Source of the DNA: a bacterium
Lineage (GTDB): Bacteria; Krumholzibacteriota; Krumholzibacteriia; JACNKJ01
DNA: 6,128 nt
Assembly (NCBI GenBank): GCA_014382085.1
Contig: JACNKJ010000316.1
Span: 1 to 6,128, forward strand
Direction: 5' to 3'
Both the position numbers and the translations under genes were made by a program. A model generated the notes under the pieces. It made no database searches. It was not told the DNA's origin and worked only from the letters and a program-made list of their open reading frames with translations. How positions within the stretch are numbered: position 1 is the stretch's first letter; every line of letters starts with the position of its first letter. Positions 1 to 5,654 of the stretch are shown in pieces.

Positions 1-360
1 AAGAGCCAAAACCTGCCCATCATCCTTCACAGCGACGGCGACCTGCGCATGATCCTGGATCGAATAATGGAACTGAGTTTTGACGGTATTCAATCCATCG
101 ATCCCATTGCTGGAATGGACTTGGCCGTGATAAAAAAACTGACCCAGGGGCGAATGGCTCTCATGGGAAATGTGGATTGTGGCGCTCTGCACGCTGGGCC
201 GGTGGAGAAAGTGATTGCCTCGGCGCGATACGCCTTGGAGCATGGCCCACCAGGTGGCGGATACATCTACAGTTCCAGTAATACCATCTTCAAGGGCGTG
301 CCGCTGGCACATTATGAGAAGATGATTGAAATCTATCGCCAATACTATCCACTCAGCTGA
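1..360 (+). CDS. Uroporphyrinogen decarboxylase (UroD/MtaA) family protein, C-terminal 119 residues
   Basis: The reading frame is open from the left edge to TGA at 358-360, so the true start lies outside the window. Seen in the translation: HSDGDLRMIL, then GIQSIDPIAGMDL, KKLTQGR, MGNVDCGAL, GGGYIYSSSN and a closing HYEKMIEIYRQY. This order (acidic/His turn, 'nPiaGMDl', 'GNvD', 'GGyi..Ssn', 'Y..mie') is the C-terminal half of the UroD TIM barrel as found in the UroD-like and cobalamin:coenzyme M methyltransferase (MtaA/MtbA) branch. It differs from true HemE, which carries a GLDW-type sequence at the equivalent place. By family knowledge the protein is cytoplasmic and acts in methyl transfer or an unassigned corrinoid or tetrapyrrole-related reaction. 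The substrate cannot be told from this fragment. The next gene starts 75 bp downstream and has an unrelated secreted product, so shared transcription is possible but gives no functional hint. Confidence 0.85.
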   Translation, partial: KSQNLPIILHSDGDLRMILDRIMELSFDGIQSIDPIAGMDLAVIKKLTQGRMALMGNVDCGALHAGPVEKVIASARYALEHGPPGGGYIYSSSNTIFKGVPLAHYEKMIEIYRQYYPLS

Positions 361-367
361 TCCTTGA

Positions 368-403
368 TTTCCTGGCCGCCAGGGATCATCTTGGCCAGGG
401 AAA
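368..403 (+). other. Imperfect hairpin in the UroD-FKBP spacer
   Basis: CCTGGCC at 371-377 pairs perfectly with GGCCAGG at 393-399, and flanking T and A residues extend the stem with one bulge. A competing smaller hairpin, CCTGG-CCG-CCAGG, occupies 371-383. No T-run follows either stem, so this is not a convincing intrinsic terminator. It could be a leaky terminator, a processing site or chance. The rest of this short spacer shows only the FKBP ribosome binding site. Confidence 0.3.
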
Positions 404-423
404 CACAATCTTCCTCACAGCCC

Positions 424-431
424 GGAAAGGG
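424..431 (+). promoter_or_regulatory. Ribosome binding site that fixes the FKBP start
   Basis: GGAAAGGG lies four bases before the ATG at 436. It supports that ATG over the in-frame ATG at 364, which would put 24 non-hydrophobic residues in front of an otherwise perfect signal peptide. Confidence 0.7.
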
Positions 432-435
432 AAAC

Positions 436-1251
436 ATGAAATTCACTCGATCGACATTCCTTCTACTGGCCGCCCTGGCCCTGGTCTTCAGCATGGCTGC
501 CTTGGCCGAAACCATTCCCGCGCCCGACGATGTCGCCGCGCCGCCCACCGATGCCGAAGTGACTCATTCCGGTTTGGCCTCCAAGGTTATCGTGGCCGGC
601 GAGGGCAAAGATCATCCCTCCTCGGTGGACAAGGTCACTGTCCATTACACGGGATGGAACACCGACGGCATCATGTTCGACTCTTCCTACAATCGAGGCG
701 AACCGGCCACCTTCGGCCTGAACCAGGTCATCGCCGGCTGGACCGAGGGCTTGCAGCTTATGGTCACAGGCGAGACGCGTCGCCTTTGGATCCCCGAGGA
801 GTTGGCCTATCAAGGGCGCGAAGGCCGCCCCGCGGGCATGCTTGTTTTTGACGTGGAGTTGCTCAGCTTCAACAAAATGCCCAAACCGCCTGCAGCCCCT
901 TCCGATGTGGCCGGTCCTCCTTCGGATGCCCACATCACGGCTTCGGGTCTGGCCTCCAAGCTTATTGAAAAGGGTACGGGCGTGGAGTATCCCACCGCTA
1001 CCAGCAACGTTACCGTTCATTACACGGGATGGACCACCGACGGCGAAATGTTCGACTCGTCCATTCCTCGCGGCGAGCCCACTTCCTTCCCACTCAATCG
1101 CGTGATCGCCGGCTGGACCGAAGGCCTGCAACTCATGGTGGTGGGAGAAACCCGCCGCTTCTGGATTCCCCAAGAACTGGCCTATCAGGGCCGCACCGGC
1201 GCGCCTGCGGGCATGCTAGTATTCGATGTGAAGTTGCTCAGTTTCCAATAA
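436..1251 (+). CDS. Secreted tandem-domain FKBP-type peptidyl-prolyl cis-trans isomerase
   Basis: This 271-residue protein catalyses cis-trans isomerisation of X-Pro bonds, presumably as a foldase outside the cytoplasm. A signal peptide covers residues 1-24 (KFTR, a long Leu/Ala core, then ALA before E25). Two FKBP_C domains follow at about 46-145 and 171-270, joined by a Pro/Ala-rich linker (about 146-165). Each carries the FKBP12-type pocket: Tyr of VHYTGW (71 and 196), Phe-Asp of MFDSS (81-82 and 206-207), Arg (87 and 212), Val-Ile (98-99 and 223-224), Trp of AGWTEGLQ (102 and 227), Tyr of LAYQG (125 and 250) and LVFDV (136-140 and 261-265). Both domains therefore look active. The loop between LAYQG and LVFDV is shorter than in FKBP12 (no HPGIIPP-like stretch), as in many bacterial FKBPs. 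The domains match without gaps at a spacing of 125 residues. The gene ends just before a strong terminator. Confidence 0.93.
   Translation: MKFTRSTFLLLAALALVFSMAALAETIPAPDDVAAPPTDAEVTHSGLASKVIVAGEGKDHPSSVDKVTVHYTGWNTDGIMFDSSYNRGEPATFGLNQVIAGWTEGLQLMVTGETRRLWIPEELAYQGREGRPAGMLVFDVELLSFNKMPKPPAAPSDVAGPPSDAHITASGLASKLIEKGTGVEYPTATSNVTVHYTGWTTDGEMFDSSIPRGEPTSFPLNRVIAGWTEGLQLMVVGETRRFWIPQELAYQGRTGAPAGMLVFDVKLLSFQ
523..1245 (+). repeat. Internal tandem duplication with exact 375-bp period (copies 523-870 and 898-1245)
   Basis: The two FKBP domains and their Pro-rich leaders align codon for codon with an offset of exactly 375 bp and no indel. By my hand count about 74 of 100 residues are identical across residues 46-145 and 171-270. 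DNA identity is also evident: a 16-base block starting at 643 recurs at 1018, and the stretch around 728 recurs around 1103 with mainly third-position changes. This is duplication of a full domain-plus-linker unit followed by purifying selection. Confidence 0.9.
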
Positions 1252-1275
1252 CATCAAGCGAATTCGAATTGTCAC

Positions 1276-1307
1276 CGCCCGGGCAAAGGTCTGGGCGTTT
1301 TTTGTTT
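1276..1307 (+). terminator. Rho-independent terminator of the FKBP gene
   Basis: A nine-pair stem (1276-1284 with 1289-1297, two G-U pairs) closes on a four-base loop, AAAG. It is followed directly by TTTTTTGTTT at 1298-1307, 24 bases after the FKBP stop codon. This is a textbook intrinsic terminator and implies that the lipoprotein gene has its own promoter. Confidence 0.9.
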
Positions 1308-1317
1308 CGGACCCCGA

Positions 1318-1346
1318 TTGACTGAATACTCTCAAGTTGGCAGACT
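1318..1346 (+). promoter_or_regulatory. Weak candidate promoter for the lipoprotein gene
   Basis: TTGACT at 1318-1323 is close to the sigma-70 -35 consensus. The hexamer 17 bases further on, CAGACT at 1341-1346, matches TATAAT at only three positions. A promoter must lie between the terminator and the start at 1376 if the terminator is efficient, and this is the best pair I can see. Many FCB-group bacteria use different promoter consensuses, so confidence is low. Nothing else is evident in the 1252-1375 spacer apart from the terminator and the ribosome binding site. Confidence 0.25.
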
Positions 1347-1365
1347 CAGCGCTTCCCCGCCCATT

Positions 1366-1371
1366 GGGAGG
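1366..1371 (+). promoter_or_regulatory. Ribosome binding site that fixes the lipoprotein start
   Basis: GGGAGG sits four bases before ATG at 1376. It selects this ATG over an upstream in-frame TTG at 1337, and the chosen start puts Met-Arg directly ahead of the lipoprotein signal sequence. Confidence 0.75.
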
Positions 1372-1375
1372 CCAG

Positions 1376-3541
1376 ATGAGGATCCTTCTCACGATTTCCA
1401 TTGCCGCTCTTCTATCTTTGCTCGCTTGTTCCACCGATAAGGGCCCTCAGGATCCAGGTACCGATCCACCTGATGACGATGATCTCATTGCAGAGGCTGA
1501 TATCGGAACCGAGGGCGGATCCTTGGGCGACGGAACCGTAACCATTACCATTGCAGATGGGGAATTCGAGGAAACTGCGTCCCTTGAACTTTATGAGCTG
1601 GGCGATCCCCAGCAATCTCATGAAGTCACATCCCTATATCGACTTGAAGGGCTTCCACGGGATTGTACCGTAGGCGTTTCTATTGTCGCACCGTTGGCAG
1701 GAACTCAAGGCAATTACCTGCAGGTCTGGGATGAAGACCTGCCGATTCTCTTTCCCGCTGATTTATCCGAGGGAAGACTTGTCGCCGAGATCGTCGTCTT
1801 GGAAGCTGAGCGAAGTGATGAAGATGTCATGGCAGAATTTCTCGGAGTCACGGACATTGTGGCCTACGACTATCCTGACACACCCAATCGCCGCTTTCGC
1901 GTTGAGGTGCCTGCCCATCGTCAGGCAGCCGTAGAGGAAGTTCTGGCCGATCTTGTCACAAGTGCCAATGCTCTTGAGGCTGCAGGTGTCGACTTCACTG
2001 GCTACGATGAGGAGGACGCTGAGAATGTGAGCCTGGATGTCATGAAGGTGGCATTAAAATTCAATCCCGAGATCGACCCATATTCGGGCAGCGTGAGATT
2101 ATCCTTTAGGTATCGAAGGTTCCAAGAGGAAGGCAGTATTCAGGGTTATCTGACCATTGCTGCCGATGGGCTGGACAATTCCCATAGATTGGCGACGGCG
2201 ATGGAAGCACAGGGTGAAATGGTACTGGAGTTAGCAAAAATCGCTTTGGAAACTTACAACGCTGATGAGTTTCGACATGCATGGCTCCTCTGGGGGGCGC
2301 GTCGCTGGGCGGAGATGCGCTTTGGTCCGGGGGGAATTGACTCTGTGGTTTTGGAAGACGAGCAAGTGCTAGCAACCTTGACCGGTCTCTATCAGGGCTC
2401 TAGTCCCATCGAAGATCCCAACATTGCCAATTTTTCCCTCGGCATGTCGGATTTCCTCCATTGGGCCTGTAATGATAATCGGTGGGGACTCGAATTCTTC
2501 GCTAAGCTGCTCGATGAGGACGAGGCCGCTACACCTGAAAACCTGATACTGGCCTTTGGTGACGACTCCAGTGATATCTGGTGGCACGATTGGGTACAGG
2601 ACTACGTGGGAGCTGAAGTAACTGACTACGGCGATCTTGTCTTCGTCAATTTCGCGGAAGGCAATTGGTCCATCAACGAGGTGGAAGATACTAACTACGT
2701 ATTCAGCGCCGATTATGCCGATCTATCGGCCAATTGTTTCAACATTCGGCTCGATCACAGTTACTTCAATGAAACTTCCAAAGCCCACTTTTCTCTGTCG
2801 AGTGCGGAACTCGATACCGAGAATCTAAAGATTCATGTTTACAAAAGGCTAGGTGGTTCGCTCAGCCATCTGGCCTCAGGTTCGGAAGTGATTATCGAGG
2901 GACTGCGAGAGTACAGAATACAAGGTGCACACTTGTTGGTAGCGGTTTCGAACAGCTACTACCAAAGCCCTTTTGACCTCAAGCGAGGCGCGAATCTCAT
3001 CGTGAATATTGAAGAGGAACCCGAGGGCGGGGTTTTCGACCTGCATAGTTGCGAAATACGCATGGAGTCGGTGGCGGAATATCTGCACTACGAAGGTAAC
3101 GATTGCACTCAGGCCGATCATTGGGTGACCAATCAGTTCATGTTCCCGCTGGAGGGAGGAAGCTGGAGCGGATCCACCTTCACACTCTTTTTCGACAACT
3201 CATACACAGAGCCACAAACCTATCGTAATCACGGTGCACTAAGCATCGAGATGAATGAAGAAGGCACAGAAGCACACTCTTTCCTTCTCGACTGGACTCA
3301 GGTTGTCAGCTATGGGAACACCGAAAGCACCGAACATATCGTCATGAATTGGAGCGGGGGCGAATTGCTCCACGGTTCTGCGGGCGATTGGGATGAAACC
3401 TTCGAATATACCGGATCAGAATTGGAAAATCATCTCAGCTTTCAACGCGTGTTGAGCTCGACGGCCAACGATTGTATTCGGAGTAGTACCGACATCAATT
3501 CCAACAGCAACAGCGAGATGATTCTCGGCTTCACACCCTAA
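1376..3541 (+). CDS. Large acidic lipoprotein with EGG/ZU5-like N-domain and degenerate peptidase-like middle
   Basis: This 721-residue protein is of unknown function. Residues 1-18 form a lipoprotein signal peptide with lipobox L15-L16-A17-C18. A disordered linker with four Asp (33-36) follows. Residues about 42-75 (IGTEGGSLGDGTVTITI...) resemble the 'iG.eGGtv...v.l.ip' beta domain common at the N-terminus of bacterial cell-surface lipoproteins. The helical middle (about 190-420) recalls zinc-peptidase-like lipoproteins, in which an HE..H helix is followed by a 'WL.Ea.A.WaE' helix. Here the second helix reads WLLWGARRWAEMRF (303-316), but the first reads MEAQGEMVLE (276-285), with no HExxH anywhere in the protein. 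The later DFLHWACNDNRWG (359-371) fits the 'F..y....yG' segment of that group. The remainder is beta-rich (for example LLVAVSNSYY from 520), suggesting binding modules. The gene is closed at its 3' end by the shared terminator. Family assignment is inference; only the lipoprotein nature is firm. Confidence 0.85.
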   Translation: MRILLTISIAALLSLLACSTDKGPQDPGTDPPDDDDLIAEADIGTEGGSLGDGTVTITIADGEFEETASLELYELGDPQQSHEVTSLYRLEGLPRDCTVGVSIVAPLAGTQGNYLQVWDEDLPILFPADLSEGRLVAEIVVLEAERSDEDVMAEFLGVTDIVAYDYPDTPNRRFRVEVPAHRQAAVEEVLADLVTSANALEAAGVDFTGYDEEDAENVSLDVMKVALKFNPEIDPYSGSVRLSFRYRRFQEEGSIQGYLTIAADGLDNSHRLATAMEAQGEMVLELAKIALETYNADEFRHAWLLWGARRWAEMRFGPGGIDSVVLEDEQVLATLTGLYQGSSPIEDPNIANFSLGMSDFLHWACNDNRWGLEFFAKLLDEDEAATPENLILAFGDDSSDIWWHDWVQDYVGAEVTDYGDLVFVNFAEGNWSINEVEDTNYVFSADYADLSANCFNIRLDHSYFNETSKAHFSLSSAELDTENLKIHVYKRLGGSLSHLASGSEVIIEGLREYRIQGAHLLVAVSNSYYQSPFDLKRGANLIVNIEEEPEGGVFDLHSCEIRMESVAEYLHYEGNDCTQADHWVTNQFMFPLEGGSWSGSTFTLFFDNSYTEPQTYRNHGALSIEMNEEGTEAHSFLLDWTQVVSYGNTESTEHIVMNWSGGELLHGSAGDWDETFEYTGSELENHLSFQRVLSSTANDCIRSSTDINSNSNSEMILGFTP

Positions 3542-3542
3542 A

Positions 3543-3574
3543 AAAGCTCGGCGGCCTTTTGACCGCCGAGCTTT
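3543..3574. terminator. Bidirectional intrinsic terminator between convergent genes
   Basis: A perfect 12-pair stem (3543-3554 with 3563-3574) encloses an eight-base loop. On the minus strand the hairpin runs into TTTTT (complement of 3541-3545), and on the plus strand into TTTCTT. It starts two bases after the lipoprotein stop codon and lies 18 bases beyond the stop of the minus-strand operon, so it can end transcription from both sides. Confidence 0.92.
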
Positions 3575-3592
3575 CTTGGATCTAAACGCCGA

Positions 3593-4114
3593 CTACTTCA
3601 ATAGGACCATCTTCTTGGTTTCCGTGAAGGATCCCGCCTCAAGCCGGTAGAAGTAAACTCCACTGGACATGCCACGTCCATCCAGAACGTACTCGTAGAA
3701 ACCTGGGTTCTGGACATCACTAAGCAGCGTGCGAACCAATCGTCCGTTGATGTCGTAGAGTCGCAAGTTCACGAGCTCCGCCGTGGGAATGGCATAGCTA
3801 ATGGAAGTCTTCGGATTGTAAGGATTCGGTTGGTTCTGTCCCAGCTGATGGATCGTCGGCAATCCGGGTAGATCATCAAGCGATGTGGGTATCGACTCCT
3901 TGAACCAAAATCCTATGTGATGTTGATACGAATCGCCCTGGGTCAGGCCGATGACCGACTGCCCCAAGGTTCCGTTCATTCCGATGTTTGCGCCGAATGC
4001 AGGCGAACCGCCATTGCCGAAAACGGATCTTCCTAGTTGAATCTGGGCCTGGACCGGAAAGACCAAAATCGCCAGGAAGGCTAAGCACAGTAAAATGCCG
4101 GTGCTGCGTTTCAT
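3593..4114 (-). CDS. Small secreted protein with FlgD/type IX-like C-terminal sorting tail
   Basis: This 173-residue protein has three parts. Residues 1-23 are a signal peptide (KRSTG, Leu/Ala/Ile core, VQA cleavage site). Residues about 28-71 form a short module with GNGGSPAFG, GTLGQSVIG and HHIGFWF, a pattern seen ahead of sorting tails in FCB-group bacteria. Residues about 91-173 form the tail: LGQNQPNPYNPKTSISYAIP, then VNLRLYDINGRLVRTL, GFYEYVLDG, GMSSGVYFYRLEAG and KKMVLLK. This is the classic FlgD-like Ig / Por-secretion (T9SS type A) C-terminal domain. In Bacteroidota such tails carry cargo through the type IX system; whether this organism uses that system is not shown here. Oddly, no sizeable cargo domain is present. 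AAAGGAG at 4127-4121 lies six bases before the ATG. It is the last gene of the operon, 18 bp after the protease and in the same frame as it, then the terminator. Confidence 0.85.
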   Translation of the reverse strand: MKRSTGILLCLAFLAILVFPVQAQIQLGRSVFGNGGSPAFGANIGMNGTLGQSVIGLTQGDSYQHHIGFWFKESIPTSLDDLPGLPTIHQLGQNQPNPYNPKTSISYAIPTAELVNLRLYDINGRLVRTLLSDVQNPGFYEYVLDGRGMSSGVYFYRLEAGSFTETKKMVLLK

Positions 4115-4132
4115 GGAATTCTCCTTTCCGCC

Positions 4133-5644
4133 CTAAGGCGAGCCGATGATGACGGTTCCGGAAGTACCCCAGCGCCGCAATGTCATGGGCCGCCGGAGCG
4201 TGAAGGTTTCGCTGTAGGTGTCCGGATCTATGTAAATCGTGCCTCCCGCTGGAATACAGTAAGTTCCTTCGTAAACGGTGTCGAAGGGCTGCGTGGAATT
4301 TCCGCGTTCGGAATCTCCGTCGTTTCCGGGATCGCCAGCCACGGCGCCGTTCACATAGGTAGGACTGTACATGTTGTAGATGTACCAGCGTATTTCGGGA
4401 TATCCCACATCCATGCGCCCATACTCGGCATAAGAGGAGGTTTCATCGGGGCACTCCCGATTGTCGCAGGACAAGGTCCCGCGAACTCGACGGCTTGCAT
4501 CGTAGAGCGGCGAACCGGAAGCTCCCGGAAATGTCCTCCCGAGGTCATGCTGTATCAGCCACTCGTCCGCACCCAGGCAGGAGTCGTCGCCAATTTTTTC
4601 ACCGAAGGAAATCCGCTTGGACATTCCACCAGGGTGACTGACGCCCGTAGTGCTGGTTCCATTGCCGAGGTAGTTTACGTCCCATCCGAGATACGCTGTT
4701 GAAAGAGAATTTTGCCATAGACCAAGAAGCGTCCATTCGCTTTCGTAGTCGGTCTTCAGTAACTGTGAACCGTCATTTCTCGGTAGGCTGTTCAAGGGCG
4801 GGTCCGTACCGTCACAAACGTCCGCCTCGAACTCCCAAAAAATGATCAAGGTGCTAGCGGTGGCTTGATCACTGATGCAGTGGCGGGCCGTCATGAAGAT
4901 AGGGGCGAAATCGCCGTTCGTTCGGTTGAGCATGGCGCCGGTGCACTGACCGCAACCGGAATCGTCGCAGTTGAAGAACATGATGCCAACAGCATCATCT
5001 TCAGTGGAACCTGCCCAGCCAGAATAGCAATTGATGTCCTCATCGCAGGTACCGCCCGGAGGCCAGCGATCGCCGCGATCGAAAGTCTCGAAAAGGTAGG
5101 CCACGGAGAGAATCTCCGGAAGATCACGCGGCCTCTCGATTCCGGGAAGGACTCGGAATTCCAGACCTATTTTCTCGCCAAAGATGACCGTGGACCAGAA
5201 GCTGCCCTCTTCGGACAAGGTCGGATTCACATAAGGTCCGAGAACATGAAGCCCTTCGGGGTCATAGACCCTAAGTTCCATTCCCGCGAGATCTTCGAGC
5301 TCGACCCGCAGACCCGTAGCGCCTCTCGACTGTAGTTCGAGGCGAGCGATGCTGCCGCCCTCGGGATGCTCATACCAGGTGGCATCCGCAAGAGAGGTCC
5401 TCAATCCCTGCGGAGCGGGTTCGATGTCACCCACACGATTTCCGCCACATGGAAGGTCTTCTTCGTTTCGAACTGTGGGGGGCAAATCGAGCTTCAAGGC
5501 TAGCGCGAGATTCGGATTCAAGGTGGAGGGGAAAGTCGCTCCAACTTTGGTGCTTGCGGCATCGAGTTGGGGGGCGCCCTCCGCCGTCCAGGTTGCCATG
5601 GCCAAAGAGGCCAGGCTAAGAATCAGTAAGAATGTCTTGTTCAT
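4133..5644 (-). CDS. Secreted lysyl-endopeptidase-like (Achromobacter protease I type) S1 serine protease
   Basis: This 503-residue protein has an N-terminal signal peptide (core 5-17, cleavage within about 17-24), a likely propeptide or accessory region to about 195, a trypsin-fold protease domain at about 198-422, and a C-terminal segment at 448-503. The protease domain follows the Achromobacter protease I order: paired Cys (C200, C206), CTGA, FMTARHC with His255, WTLLGL, YLGWD, SHPGGMSKRIS, FPGASGSPLYD with Ser376, and EYGR (407-410). Two key positions deviate. The family's 'SDFTLL' Asp is Glu303 in ESEWTLLGL, and the residue aligned with the lysine-pocket Asp225 is Ala406. Fifteen or so cysteines suggest disulphides and an extracellular location. 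The C-terminal segment (QPFDTVYEG, GGTIYIDPDTYSE, PMTLRRWG, GTVIIG) resembles the opening turn of a beta-helix module. It starts eight bases after the preceding gene. The protease fold is sure; activity and specificity are uncertain. Confidence 0.88.
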   Translation of the reverse strand: MNKTFLLILSLASLAMATWTAEGAPQLDAASTKVGATFPSTLNPNLALALKLDLPPTVRNEEDLPCGGNRVGDIEPAPQGLRTSLADATWYEHPEGGSIARLELQSRGATGLRVELEDLAGMELRVYDPEGLHVLGPYVNPTLSEEGSFWSTVIFGEKIGLEFRVLPGIERPRDLPEILSVAYLFETFDRGDRWPPGGTCDEDINCYSGWAGSTEDDAVGIMFFNCDDSGCGQCTGAMLNRTNGDFAPIFMTARHCISDQATASTLIIFWEFEADVCDGTDPPLNSLPRNDGSQLLKTDYESEWTLLGLWQNSLSTAYLGWDVNYLGNGTSTTGVSHPGGMSKRISFGEKIGDDSCLGADEWLIQHDLGRTFPGASGSPLYDASRRVRGTLSCDNRECPDETSSYAEYGRMDVGYPEIRWYIYNMYSPTYVNGAVAGDPGNDGDSERGNSTQPFDTVYEGTYCIPAGGTIYIDPDTYSETFTLRRPMTLRRWGTSGTVIIGSP

Positions 5645-5648
5645 GACG

Positions 5649-5654
5649 CCTCCT
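5649..5654 (-). promoter_or_regulatory. Shine-Dalgarno overlapping the upstream stop codon
   Basis: On the minus strand the sequence reads TAGGAGGCGTCATG. The TAG stop of the upstream gene (5655-5653) shares bases with the perfect AGGAGG for the protease, four bases before its ATG. This points to one transcript and translational coupling. Confidence 0.85.

Noticed and set aside
364..435. In-frame upstream ATG extending the FKBP by 24 residues.
   Set aside because: The added residues would bury the signal peptide, and no ribosome binding site precedes 364; the start at 436 has one.
463..1173. Long minus-strand open frame opposite the FKBP gene.
   Set aside because: It mirrors the GC-rich codon structure and the internal duplication of the FKBP gene, and has no independent protein-family features.
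1261..1270. Perfect 10-bp palindrome AATTCGAATT just before the FKBP terminator.
   Set aside because: It sits between stop codon and terminator, where an operator would have no clear target, and is short enough to occur by chance.
4115..4135. Possible stop-codon readthrough joining the protease to the tail protein (same frame, single TAG, six codons between).
   Set aside because: The downstream protein has its own signal peptide with a clean cleavage site and a well-placed AAAGGAG, and nothing structured follows the TAG. Two separate proteins is the simpler reading.
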